Positions 55,968 through 64,000 of a stretch of DNA of 64,000 nt are shown here, piece after piece. Positions within the stretch are counted from its first letter, which is position 1. Each line of letters begins with the position of its first letter. Position numbers and translations under genes: made by a program. Source of the DNA: Lysinibacillus sp. 2017 (lineage in GTDB: Bacteria; Bacillota; Bacilli; Bacillales_A; Planococcaceae); assembly GCF_003073375.1 (NCBI RefSeq), contig NZ_CP029002.1, positions 2,404,001 to 2,468,000 on the forward strand, read 5' to 3'. A model generated the notes under the pieces. The model did not search any database. It had not been told where the DNA came from and saw only the letters and a list, made by a program, of their open reading frames with translations.

Positions 55968-56911
55968 TAGCGTACACTATCTCCCTTCCCTAACTTAATT
56001 CGAGGGTCGACAATTGCCATTAAAAGATCCCCTAAAATTAATCCGATAATTCCTAATGAAGAAAATACAAGTACAAGTCCTTGTACAACGTTATTATCTT
56101 GACGCTGAATTGCATCAACTAAAAGTCCACCCATCCCTGGAATTGAGAATAAGGATTCAATATAAATAGAACCTGTAATGGTAAATAGGATTGTAGCAGG
56201 TAAATATTGAGCCATCGGGATGAACGCGTTACGCATCACATGTCGGAACATAATCGTCCGCTCTGTTGCCCCTTTTGCACGTGCTAACTTAATATAATCT
56301 TTGTTTAATTCGTCAACCATGTATCGACGCATCCACATCGCATAAGAAGCAATCGGTCCGAGCGCCATACAAATTAACGGTAAAATAAAGCTTTTCGGAC
56401 TGTATTCATCAAATAGCATCGGCAAATTCAGCCAATCTGAAATATACATTTGAATTATTAAGAAATAAACCATTGCTGGTACTGCCACGATGATGACGAT
56501 ATAACCCGTTCCTAAACGATCTAGCCAGCGCCCTTTAAATTGAGCCATCAAAATTCCTAATGGCACACCTACAAGTAACGATAGTATAACGGCCCCTAAA
56601 CCAAATAAAATTGAGTACATCATTTTATCTTGAATAATATCTACAACTGGGACATCTGTTCGATATGTAATGGATTTTCCAAGATCTCCTTGAACTAAAT
56701 TCGTGTAAAAGTTTCCTAGCTGTACAAGTAACGGATCTCGTAACCCTAAACTTGTTAAATATACTTCTTGTTGTTCTAACGACATTTTTTCTGCCGCTGC
56801 TCCTAAATACCCTTCATCAGGCATTAAGCGTAACAGCGAGAAAACAATCGTAATAATAATGAATAGCGTGAGAATTGACTGCGCTAATCGTTTTCCAATA
56901 TATTTCAGCAT
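55967..56911 (-). CDS. oligopeptide ABC transporter permease (OppB type)
   Basis: A 314-residue permease with six helices: MLKYIGKRLAQSILTLFIIITIVF at the start, NLVQGDLGKSITYRTDVPV outside, and the EAA loop NKDYIKLARAKGATERTIMFRHVMRNAFIP. The ATG at 56911 has GAGGAGGATGGG before it; a longer open frame upstream covers the hairpin and is not coding. Confidence 0.93.
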   Translation of the reverse strand: MLKYIGKRLAQSILTLFIIITIVFSLLRLMPDEGYLGAAAEKMSLEQQEVYLTSLGLRDPLLVQLGNFYTNLVQGDLGKSITYRTDVPVVDIIQDKMMYSILFGLGAVILSLLVGVPLGILMAQFKGRWLDRLGTGYIVIIVAVPAMVYFLIIQMYISDWLNLPMLFDEYSPKSFILPLICMALGPIASYAMWMRRYMVDELNKDYIKLARAKGATERTIMFRHVMRNAFIPMAQYLPATILFTITGSIYIESLFSIPGMGGLLVDAIQRQDNNVVQGLVLVFSSLGIIGLILGDLLMAIVDPRIKLGKGDSVR

Positions 56912-56953
56912 GCTCCCATCCTCCTCATCAAATAAATTCGAAGTACTAATTAC

Positions 56954-56994
56954 TAAAAAAGAAAGGAGATGCAGAAAATTCCTGTCATCTCCTA
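56954..56994 (-). terminator. hairpin between binding protein and permease genes
   Basis: Stem GGAGATG/CATCTCC with a 15-base loop, followed by TTTCTTTTTT on the minus strand. It would end many transcripts after the binding-protein gene and let some pass, giving more receptor than transporter. Confidence 0.75.
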
Positions 56995-57027
56995 GTTTAC
57001 TTCTTGTAAAAAGCGCGCGAATTACTC

Positions 57028-58857
57028 TTATTTTGAAGCGTTTGCTAAAGCTTCTGCACGTTCTTTTTCCCACGTCTCTTTAGCAGACTTATATTCTTCA
57101 TTACTCATTGGCTTTTCTAGGATTGTCTGACCTTTAAATTTCTCTGCTGTTACACCAAATGGTGAATATTGTGATTCAAATGGATTCAGTTTAGAAGCAA
57201 CATAACCGCCACCGCCAACAGCGTATGGAATAACGAATGCTTCATCGATTAAAAATGCTTCCGCTTTTGCAAATAATTCATAACGTTTTGCAGGCTCTAC
57301 TTCTGCTTTTGCAGCATCTACTAACGCTTGGTACTCTCCGTTATAGCCTTCAGCAAGTTCTGGCTTGTTATATGTTCCACCTACAGTAAATGGATCTGTG
57401 TAAGTTGATGGATCAGCAAAGTCTGGACCCCAGTTTGCTTCAAGCATTGAGAATTTACCTGGACGACGAACTTCCCCTAAGAAACCAGTTGCAGGACCAG
57501 CGTATAATTCAACGTCGATATAATCCGCTCCTAATAACTTTTCAAGTTGTTGTTCTACTACTTGCGAACGGTTTGCCCATTCAGGAGAACCTGAGTTGTA
57601 AGGTAATACAACTTTTACTGGGAATGTTGCTTTACCTGCTAAAGCTGTCATAGCTGCTTCTTTATGCTTTAATGCTGAATCTGCATTAAATGAATCTGAT
57701 TCAGTAATTGCTTTTAATGGAGCTAATAATGTGTAATCTAAACCTTCAACGTCAACGAAGTTTTTCGGTGTAATCGTATTTGAAACTAAATCTTTTGGAT
57801 TGAAAGGCTCAACTGTTAATAAAGCCGATACGCGGTCTAATGCGTGATATAACGATTTACGGAAATCTTTATTATTTACTGCTACTTTCCAATTTTCTGG
57901 CTCGTACTCTGCATCATATTGTGGATCGAAGTTTAATGCATAGAAGTACGTGTAGAAGTTGTTAGTACTTTGACGTACTGAATCTTTTTTATCCTCACTA
58001 TTTAACCATTCATCTAAAATTGATGTTGGAATTGTTGCGCCATCGATTTCGCCACGTAAGAATAACTCTGGAGCAACAGTTGCTGCTTCTTTGTTATATT
58101 TGTAACGGATACGATCGATTTTCACCGCGTCTTTATCCCAATATGTTTTATTCTTAACTAATACACGCTCATTTTGTGGTTCAAATTTGTCTAAAATGTA
58201 AGCGCCATTGTATAGGAAGTTTTCACGAGTAGTACCAAAACTTGCTCCCTTTTCAGCTAAAAATTCGCCGTTTACTGGGAAGAAACATACATAGTTTAAC
58301 ATTGATAAGAAGTATGGCGTTGAGCCTTCTAATGTGTACTCTAATGTGTAATCATCAAGTGCTTTTACCCCAACTTGTGAGAAATCTGTCATCTCGCCGT
58401 TATAGAATGCATCACCATTTTTCACAACAGTAGCAATCCAAGCAGTTGAAGATTCGTTTGCTGCATCAAGCACATAGTTTAATCCATCTACGAAATCTTG
58501 AGCGACAACATCAGCTACTTCTTTTCCATCATGGTCAACCCACTTCACACCTTCGCGAAGCTTAAATGTCCAAACAGTTGCATCTGCATTCGGTTCCCAA
58601 GTTTCTGCTAAACCTGGTTTTACAACGCCGTACTCATCGTATTCGATAAGTCCGTCCACTAAGTTAGCGGCAACTGCAAATTCATTTGTTTCTGATGTTT
58701 TTAAGTAGTTCAATGTTTTAATTTCCCCTGAATACACTGTACGGTATTCTGTTGCTTTACTTGAATCACCCGCTGTGCTTGATTTTGAATCTGAATCACC
58801 ACATGCCGCTAAAACAAGTGCAAACATACATGTTAAAGCTAATAATACTTTTTTCAC
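57028..58857 (-). CDS. peptide-binding lipoprotein of the ABC importer (OppA/DppE type)
   Basis: Receptor lipoprotein of 609 residues, SBP family 5. Starts at GTG (VKKVLLALTCMFALVLAACGD) with ATGGGGGAAA just before; lipobox Cys at residue 19. Then VYSGEIKTLNYLKTSETNEF and the family segment WTFKLREGVKWVDHDGKEV. In B. subtilis DppE binds dipeptides and murein tripeptides; a similar ligand is inferred from the neighbouring murein enzymes. Confidence 0.92.
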   Translation of the reverse strand: MKKVLLALTCMFALVLAACGDSDSKSSTAGDSSKATEYRTVYSGEIKTLNYLKTSETNEFAVAANLVDGLIEYDEYGVVKPGLAETWEPNADATVWTFKLREGVKWVDHDGKEVADVVAQDFVDGLNYVLDAANESSTAWIATVVKNGDAFYNGEMTDFSQVGVKALDDYTLEYTLEGSTPYFLSMLNYVCFFPVNGEFLAEKGASFGTTRENFLYNGAYILDKFEPQNERVLVKNKTYWDKDAVKIDRIRYKYNKEAATVAPELFLRGEIDGATIPTSILDEWLNSEDKKDSVRQSTNNFYTYFYALNFDPQYDAEYEPENWKVAVNNKDFRKSLYHALDRVSALLTVEPFNPKDLVSNTITPKNFVDVEGLDYTLLAPLKAITESDSFNADSALKHKEAAMTALAGKATFPVKVVLPYNSGSPEWANRSQVVEQQLEKLLGADYIDVELYAGPATGFLGEVRRPGKFSMLEANWGPDFADPSTYTDPFTVGGTYNKPELAEGYNGEYQALVDAAKAEVEPAKRYELFAKAEAFLIDEAFVIPYAVGGGGYVASKLNPFESQYSPFGVTAEKFKGQTILEKPMSNEEYKSAKETWEKERAEALANASK

Positions 58858-58906
58858 ATAATTTCCCCCATTCACCTAATGTTTTGACCTCAATAAAAAT
58901 TAAAAT

Positions 58907-59974
58907 CTATATTAAAAATCCTAATCCCGGTGTATCGCCCATCTGAATCAATTGCCCTTCAAATCGTGGTCCACCCTCAATCGGATCCCTAACACATAAA
59001 CTAGGTCCATCTAAATCGACCATTGTAATATTTTTGTTAGCTGCCGCGAAATGGGCTGCTGCACTGACGCTAATTTTTGTTTCAAGCATACAACCGATCA
59101 TGCAGGCTATACCGCTCGCTTCCGCTATATTACAAATCATTTGTGCTTTAGAAATACCGCCTGTTTTCATGAGCTTAATATTAATGAAATCCGCAGCTCG
59201 TTTTTCAATTACCTCCAGTGCTTGCTTAGGTGAAAATACACTCTCATCGGCTAATATATTCGTCTGCGTATGATTCGTTACATACTGCATACCTGCAATA
59301 TCACTATAGTGTACAGGTTGTTCAACAAGTTCAATTTGCGCATTCTGATCTTCTAGCTGTCCGATAATACGAACCGCTTCTTTCGGTGTCCAGCCTTGGT
59401 TGGCATCAACGCGCAGTATAATGTCTTGTCCAACAGCCTTTCGAATTGCTAATACGCGGTCTACATCCCCTATTGGATCTTTTCCGACTTTCACTTTTAA
59501 TATTGAAAATCCGCGCTTCACAGCTTCCAAACTATCTTTCACCATTTCATCACTGTCATTGACGCTAATCGTTATATCAGTCGTAAGTTCTTGACGATAG
59601 CCACCCAGTAATTTATAAAGCGGGGCATTGTATTTTTTGGCCCACAAATCATATAGTGCCATTTCTACTGCTGCCTTTGCACTTGTATTTTGATAGATGC
59701 AGTGATCGATTTTTTCACTTAACACAGCCATTTCGCCAATTTCAATCCCTGTAATAAGCGGGGCAATTACTTGCTCAATCGCGTACTGAATCGATGCGCG
59801 TGTTTCACCCGTAATGACATGTGTGGGAGCTGCCTCGCCGTACCCAACTTGTCCATCATCTGTATAAACCTTAACCAATACATTCTGAATGGTATGTACA
59901 GTACGTAATGCGGTTTTAAACGGTGTAATAAGGGGTGCTTCTACTATTCCGACTTTTATTTCCGTAATTTTCAT
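58907..59974 (-). CDS. L-Ala-D/L-Glu epimerase (enolase superfamily)
   Basis: A 355-residue enzyme that converts L-Ala-D-Glu from murein to L-Ala-L-Glu so that ordinary peptidases can use it. Catalytic Lys pair: KVKVGKD (about 163) and IKLMKTGG (about 265). Metal ligands in RVDANQGW (Asp), LVEQPV (Glu) and ADES (Asp). The C-terminal DLDGP matches YkfB/YcjG epimerases. Forms an operon with dppA upstream and the binding protein downstream. Confidence 0.93.
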   Translation of the reverse strand: MKITEIKVGIVEAPLITPFKTALRTVHTIQNVLVKVYTDDGQVGYGEAAPTHVITGETRASIQYAIEQVIAPLITGIEIGEMAVLSEKIDHCIYQNTSAKAAVEMALYDLWAKKYNAPLYKLLGGYRQELTTDITISVNDSDEMVKDSLEAVKRGFSILKVKVGKDPIGDVDRVLAIRKAVGQDIILRVDANQGWTPKEAVRIIGQLEDQNAQIELVEQPVHYSDIAGMQYVTNHTQTNILADESVFSPKQALEVIEKRAADFINIKLMKTGGISKAQMICNIAEASGIACMIGCMLETKISVSAAAHFAAANKNITMVDLDGPSLCVRDPIEGGPRFEGQLIQMGDTPGLGFLI

Positions 59975-59998
59975 ATCATCACCTGCTGTTTAGTTAAT

Positions 59999-60793
59999 TT
60001 AAGTTAAAAATTGTAAAATTCTTAGTACTTCAAAATAATCCGATGTTTCAAATTCCACCGTATTATGTTTTTTAAAAGTAGCACCAGGATAAAATGAATT
60101 ACGGTAAGCTTTCATATGATCTCTATAAATAATTTCAATTTTGAACTGTTTTGGTAGTTCAATTTGAAGTTGTTCACGGTCAATTTTCATAGCATGTTCG
60201 ACCAGTTTCTTCGTTTCGTTCAACGTTTTTTGTGGACTCACATTAATCGTTGCAGAACCAATTCCTTCTTTTGTCGCAAATGTCACGATGTTTTCGTTAT
60301 AGCGTGCAATATGTTCGATTAGGCCTTGATCCCCACTGACAAATGCAACGGGTACGTGATGAAGTGCTGCGGCGTAGGTATTAATGATAAATTCACTCGC
60401 ATATTCCCCATTGATTTTCACATCAGCTAGTAGGCTAAGAGTATGTGCTAATGGGTTTCGTTCGCTGCCACCTTCACTGTGATAACCGATAAAAATAGCG
60501 CGATCAAAACTTGCATCTAAGCCGGCAACCATGCACATCGGCTCATTAGTCCATCCTCGAATGATTTTCACGTTTTCTGGAAGGTCTTCTAATAAAATGT
60601 TTCGTGCCGAATCATGGGCATCTTTTAATAAAATTTCTGTTGCACCTCCAGCAATCGCACCTTCAATCGCGGCAAGTACTTCCTTTGTCATTTGCTTTTG
60701 AAACTGCGCATAATCTGGTGCATTTAACTCTGTTTCGCTCCAAACAGTCGTCCCTGTAATTCCTTCAATATCTGCACTAATATAAACTTTCAT
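59999..60793 (-). CDS. dppA: D-aminopeptidase DppA (peptidase M55)
   Basis: A 264-residue zinc peptidase that releases D-amino acids such as D-Ala from short peptides, a self-compartmentalising decamer in B. subtilis. Metal ligands: Asp8 and Glu10 in ISADIEGITGTT, His in GYHSEGGSERNPLAHTLS, and the conserved VAFVSGDQGL with catalytic region. Start overlaps the VanX-like stop by 4 bases. Confidence 0.94.
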   Translation of the reverse strand: MKVYISADIEGITGTTVWSETELNAPDYAQFQKQMTKEVLAAIEGAIAGGATEILLKDAHDSARNILLEDLPENVKIIRGWTNEPMCMVAGLDASFDRAIFIGYHSEGGSERNPLAHTLSLLADVKINGEYASEFIINTYAAALHHVPVAFVSGDQGLIEHIARYNENIVTFATKEGIGSATINVSPQKTLNETKKLVEHAMKIDREQLQIELPKQFKIEIIYRDHMKAYRNSFYPGATFKKHNTVEFETSDYFEVLRILQFLT

Positions 60794-61536
60794 TTGAATT
60801 GATACTCCTTTACTTTATGTTGTTTGATTGTCGCAATAATCGGTCCATAAACGGCGACTTGTGCGTTTGCTTTCTTCGCCCAAGTGACATTTCCAAAATC
60901 ATAATGCCACCATTCTTCCTCATAATTTTGGAAACCTGCTTGTGTCATACTGTGAAATAATAAGCGACGGTTTTTATAGGCTTCTTCATTTTCAAATGGA
61001 TGATTTTCAAAATAGACGGTCGCTGATTTTGCATTCATTTCATCAAAATCGGTTCCTAAATCACGAGGATTGCCCGCCTCATCACCCAGTGTCAAATCAA
61101 TGGCCCCACCTGTTAAATGCGGAGCAGGATACCCTTCTTCAATGCTCGGAAATGCGACATATTTTAATGTTTCTTGCTGTACTTCTTCAAAAGACCAATT
61201 AGGATAAGTTAATTGCAAATTTTGTTGTATTTGTTCAAATAAATACGATTGAACTTGTAACGGTCGAAAGCCATCATACAAAATGAAACTGTACTTCTCA
61301 GGTAAATATGACAGTGCTTCAAGTAATCTTTCCACTGCACACTGACGTAAATAAATGGATTTCAAACTATTCGGAATACCTTGTTCAAAATAATTAGAAC
61401 GAATAAATAAACGATTTTCAATCGGCGACATTTCAATTAACGGCTCCTTATTTTCAATAATTGGTGGCCGCTCTTTTGCCCCTATTCCTATTCGAATCGG
61501 GTGTAAATATTTTTCTAGAATTGTATAACACCTCAA
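60790..61536 (-). CDS. D-Ala-D-Ala dipeptidase (VanX/DdpX family)
   Basis: A zinc D,D-dipeptidase of about 248 residues that splits D-Ala-D-Ala. Arg91 (YDGFRPLQ), zinc ligands His140 and Asp147 in APHLTGGAIDL, catalytic Glu208 and zinc His211 in EEWWHYDFGN. No signal peptide and no vanHA genes, so a catabolic role as in E. coli DdpX is likely. The start is odd: the only in-frame common start codon is a TTG at 61536 with no ribosome site, while a perfect GAGGTG stands 7 bases before an ATT at 61521. First gene of the murein-peptide operon. Confidence 0.9.
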   Translation of the reverse strand: MRCYTILEKYLHPIRIGIGAKERPPIIENKEPLIEMSPIENRLFIRSNYFEQGIPNSLKSIYLRQCAVERLLEALSYLPEKYSFILYDGFRPLQVQSYLFEQIQQNLQLTYPNWSFEEVQQETLKYVAFPSIEEGYPAPHLTGGAIDLTLGDEAGNPRDLGTDFDEMNAKSATVYFENHPFENEEAYKNRRLLFHSMTQAGFQNYEEEWWHYDFGNVTWAKKANAQVAVYGPIIATIKQHKVKEYQFK

Positions 61537-61700
61537 ATTCTATGTATCTTCATTTAGATCGCTAATTATTATAAAATTTAGACTTTTCAGTTATTATTCT
61601 ATAAAATAACATATTTACTTCTAATGTGGAAGTTTTTTCTTTCATTTTGCTTTCTATATTGAAATAAGTGCTTTGTTTTTGTAAACACGTTGCATGCATT

Positions 61701-61733
61701 AAAAAAGCAGCGAAAGAAATCTTCGCTGCTCCT
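61701..61733 (-). terminator. terminator of the P1 peptidase gene
   Basis: Hairpin GAGCAGCGAAG/CTTTCGCTGCTTTTTT: AGCAGCGAA pairs with TTCGCTGCT, with a T-run. It separates the P1 peptidase from the operon that follows. Confidence 0.88.
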
Positions 61734-61744
61734 CCCTAAACAAA

Positions 61745-62791
61745 TTAATTAAATTGATATTTTTCAACGACATGTCCTTGTCTACCTACTGTTGTTTTCG
61801 CTTGTGACATTGAATTAAGTATCGCTTCTTCTGTTGCTTCAGCTGCTGCAGTAAATAATTGATTCATCATTGGGTGATCATCACGTAGTTGAGCTCGTGC
61901 TTCGACAAGTTCATTTGTTTTATGTGGTATTTGATGAGCCGTTGTAAAGCCGATAACAATGTCACCACTTCCGTTTGAAAAGTTACTACCTGTTCGACCT
62001 AGCCCAATCCCGCATCTTTTAATCACACGTGTCAATTGTCTACTACTAAGCGGGGCGTCTGTTGCTAATACAATAATAATTGACCCATCTGTAGGCGCAA
62101 TGGTAGAATTCGCCTGCTGTTTCGTAGTTGTATAACGCTCTTTCATAAATTCATTACTTGAACCAAAATTCGATAACACGAGACAACCAAGCATATACGT
62201 TTGATCCGTGTCCGCTACTTCTACGATTCTAGAAGCACTTCCAATTCCCCCTTTGTAGCCAAAGCACATCATTCCTTTACCTGCACCAACCGCGCCTTCT
62301 TCAGCCACTGAATTCGTCGCATTTTCAATGGATTCCTTTGCATGCTCTGGTAAAACGGGACAATGACGAATTGAATTTAAATGACCATCATTACATTCCC
62401 CGACGACGATATTTATTGTCCCTGTTAAAATGCCAATCTCTTCATTTTGTTCAAGTAAGTATTCTAATGTCCCTTGTGTAACGGCTGGTATTCCGAATGT
62501 ATTCGTCAACATAATCGGTGATTCGATAACACCTAGCTCATTCACTTGTACAAGACCTGTCGATTTCCCAAACCCATTTAACACATAACTTGCGGCTGTT
62601 ACCTTTTGCTGAAATAGATTTCCGCCATGCGGTAAAATGGCCGTCACACCTGTACAAGCCTTTTCCCCTTGTTCATTTAAAGGACTATCAAGCGTAACAT
62701 GTCCCACTTTCACACCCACAACATCAGTTATGCAATTTTTTTTACCTGGCTGTAATTGGCCAATTAGTATACCTCGTTCACGAATTTTCAT
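61745..62791 (-). CDS. P1-family (DmpA-like) aminopeptidase
   Basis: A 348-residue N-terminal-nucleophile peptidase of the S58/P1 family, related to the D-aminopeptidase DmpA and beta-peptidyl aminopeptidase. It matures by cutting itself before the nucleophile; the GGIGSASR segment at 181-188 is the place of that cut. Other signatures: ITDVVGVKVGHVTL, GVTAILPHGGNLF, ASYVLNGFGKSTG, GTINIVVGECNDG and ATDAPLSSRQLTRV. Its position just before the murein-peptide operon suggests D-residue peptides as substrates. Separate transcript. Confidence 0.93.
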   Translation of the reverse strand: MKIRERGILIGQLQPGKKNCITDVVGVKVGHVTLDSPLNEQGEKACTGVTAILPHGGNLFQQKVTAASYVLNGFGKSTGLVQVNELGVIESPIMLTNTFGIPAVTQGTLEYLLEQNEEIGILTGTINIVVGECNDGHLNSIRHCPVLPEHAKESIENATNSVAEEGAVGAGKGMMCFGYKGGIGSASRIVEVADTDQTYMLGCLVLSNFGSSNEFMKERYTTTKQQANSTIAPTDGSIIIVLATDAPLSSRQLTRVIKRCGIGLGRTGSNFSNGSGDIVIGFTTAHQIPHKTNELVEARAQLRDDHPMMNQLFTAAAEATEEAILNSMSQAKTTVGRQGHVVEKYQFN

Positions 62792-62848
62792 GTTTTATTC
62801 CTCTCTATAAACCATTTTCTGCATTTATCCTACCGTAACTTGAGAAAA

Positions 62849-62897
62849 CAAAAAAGGAAAACTTTTGACAATCGCATCAAAGGCTTTCCTTACATAT
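62849..62897 (-). terminator. terminator of the 42-codon ORF
   Basis: Stem AAGGAAAGCCTTTGA/TCAAAAGTTTTCCTT with an 8-base loop, followed by TTTTTTG on the minus strand. Confidence 0.8.
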
Positions 62898-62957
62898 CAT
62901 GAAATGGTTTCTTGCTTGCGAAAAACATCACCTTATTATAAAAAATAACAATCATAA

Positions 62958-63086
62958 CTAAATTTCTAAAATTCCTCTTTCCCAACGGTCTACGAAGACT
63001 TCAAAAGTTATTCCATATCGGTTATATACTTCATGATAAACAAAATAAATTCCGAGTCGATCTAACAATTCGTCATTAATTTTCAT
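62958..63086 (-). CDS. 42-residue small protein, unknown
   Basis: Begins MKINDELLDRLGIYFVYHEV and ends in WERGILEI. GGAAGAGGG stands 11 bases before the ATG, and a strong terminator lies 60 bases past the stop. Codon use and the amphipathic start look real. No family is recognised. It is likely its own transcript, divergent from the lipoprotein gene. Confidence 0.65.
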   Translation of the reverse strand: MKINDELLDRLGIYFVYHEVYNRYGITFEVFVDRWERGILEI

Positions 63087-63338
63087 TGTATCTACCCTCT
63101 TCCATTTCAAATTCTTAATGATATTTTTCACCATTTCTCACTGATACATTGTTACTTATTACATGCCCATATTTGCAAATTATTATACACTTTGTTATTT
63201 CAATGATAATTTTTAATCATTTTGAAAGCCTAGAAAGTGCTGTTACAAAGTTTTCACATTCAATGAATATTTCGGCATGTTTAAGCAAGGACATTTTAGT
63301 AAGATAGAAGTAATGACAACATCATCGGAGGAACTGTA
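63087..63338. other. divergent promoter region
   Basis: AT-rich space between the 42-codon ORF and the lipoprotein gene. The only element I can support is the ribosome site CGGAGGAA before 63339. Confidence 0.4.
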
Positions 63339-63827
63339 ATGAAAAAATTAATTCCACTTTTACTATTTGCATCGATACTTACAGGTTGTGGAGATACTTA
63401 CAGCGAAATTAAAGAGGCGGTTTCTGGTATAGGCTCAAAGGCGAATGATGCAGCAGCAGCCATTTCAGTTGAGGTACATACGCTTCGGGCGGTTGAACTA
63501 CAATACAACAACGAAACTTTTACAATTAACGACCTTTTTAAAACTACTTTACGTGATGTTCAATGGCTTTATGATGAAAAAAAACAATATTTAAAAATCA
63601 CTGGTACCTGGAAAGACAATGAACTTTTTGCTGATCAACAATATAATGACACGAAAAAAGCGCAATTACGCGAAAACGGCGATGTCGAAGTGCATTTATT
63701 TTTTGATAATGAAACATTAATTGAAGAAAAGACAACCGTTACCATGCAGCTTCAATCGGAAACATTAATTGATGAGACAGGAACAGATGCTTTAGATCAT
63801 TTTTACAAAGTATACGCAGCACAATAA
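63339..63827 (+). CDS. small lipoprotein of unknown function
   Basis: A 162-residue membrane-anchored lipoprotein: signal peptide MKKLIPLLLFASILTGCG with lipobox Cys at about residue 17. The mature part is an Ala-rich helix (about 25-45) followed by a beta-rich domain (QYLKITGTWKDNELFA, GDVEVHLFFDNETLIEE). No family recognised. CGGAGGAA precedes the ATG. Confidence 0.82.
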   Translation: MKKLIPLLLFASILTGCGDTYSEIKEAVSGIGSKANDAAAAISVEVHTLRAVELQYNNETFTINDLFKTTLRDVQWLYDEKKQYLKITGTWKDNELFADQQYNDTKKAQLRENGDVEVHLFFDNETLIEEKTTVTMQLQSETLIDETGTDALDHFYKVYAAQ

Positions 63828-63878
63828 TAGGAAGACGTCATAGAAATTTTACTCAATAAATAAAGTTCGTATTAGAGA

Positions 63879-64000
63879 AACACACGATTATGGCTTGCAG
63901 AATATGCACGATTTCATACAACAATACCAATGTTGCAACATTCCCCAAAACCAGTTCAAACCATTGCTACGCCTGAAATTTATCAAATGTGTAAAAAAAT
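63879..64000 (+). pseudogene. partial open frame cut by window end
   Basis: After an in-frame TAG the sequence reads RNTRLWLAEYARFHTTIP and continues LQHSPKPVQTIATPEIYQ to the edge with no stop. The composition looks like protein, but no start codon with a ribosome site is seen, so it may be a decayed gene or the product of an upstream frameshift. Family unknown; the rest lies outside the window. Confidence 0.3.

Noticed and set aside
55967-57073. Longer OppB-type frame with 54 extra residues at the start
   Set aside because: The extension covers a terminator hairpin and the end of the receptor gene; a perfect ribosome site precedes the ATG at 56911.
60790-61536. Part of a vancomycin resistance cluster
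   Set aside because: No vanH, vanA-type ligase or VanRS genes nearby; the neighbours are peptide catabolism genes.

Overview
The window is chromosomal DNA of a low-GC Gram-positive bacterium of the Bacillales. The protein sequences and gene order look most like the Planococcaceae (Solibacillus/Lysinibacillus type); this is inference from recognisable families, not from a search. Typical Bacillales markers are comGA, LtaS lipoteichoic acid synthase, CymR-IscS-MnmA, hisS-aspS behind a T-box, and small DUF families (YqgQ, DUF2626, DUF2759). There is no rRNA, tRNA, CRISPR array or prophage. One mobile element, a group IIC intron, is present.

Layout. 1-7000: the left edge cuts comGA, followed by a Cys-rich HTH regulator, DUF2626, an MBL-fold hydrolase, DUF2759, ltaS, yqgQ, 5-formyl-THF cyclo-ligase and rpmG, in the order of the B. 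subtilis yqg region. 7000-11500: small membrane/MltG-like proteins, an MFS exporter, DegV, glutathione peroxidase and two gene remnants, one of them the N-terminus of an ECF sigma factor. 11500-13850: trpE-trpG under a tryptophan T-box. 14400-28900: the yrr/yrv block (TPR protein, mnmA, iscS, cymR, rarA, tcdA, aspS, hisS), with two unknown genes and a chemoreceptor inserted between rarA and tcdA. Between aspS and tcdA lies a structured RNA gene that I identify as 6S RNA from position and folding; a group IIC intron sits exactly after its terminator.

29000-37500: a four-SH3 cell-wall amidase, an iron alcohol dehydrogenase, several unknown proteins, a Nudix hydrolase, YqeY, and an ECF sigma/anti-sigma pair with a plausible self-regulated promoter. 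37500-41400: pstSCAB phosphate importer with a three-repeat PhoP box. 41400-50400: the yqg order resumes (pbpA, sodA, DUF456, DUF1189, LysM-like YqfZ, ispG, YqfW), with two crcB fluoride channels and a universal stress protein added.

50400-62800: a large minus-strand operon for uptake and breakdown of cell-wall (murein) peptides. In order of transcription it encodes a VanX-like D,D-dipeptidase, a DppA-type D-aminopeptidase, an L-Ala-D/L-Glu epimerase, an oligopeptide ABC importer (binding protein, two permeases, two ATPases), an LD-carboxypeptidase, a class A beta-lactamase-fold protein without a signal peptide, and an NlpC/P60 endopeptidase. A P1-family aminopeptidase gene lies just upstream. 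It looks like a merged and enlarged version of the B. subtilis dpp and ykf genes. The right end holds a small terminator-backed ORF, a lipoprotein gene and a gene fragment cut by the edge.
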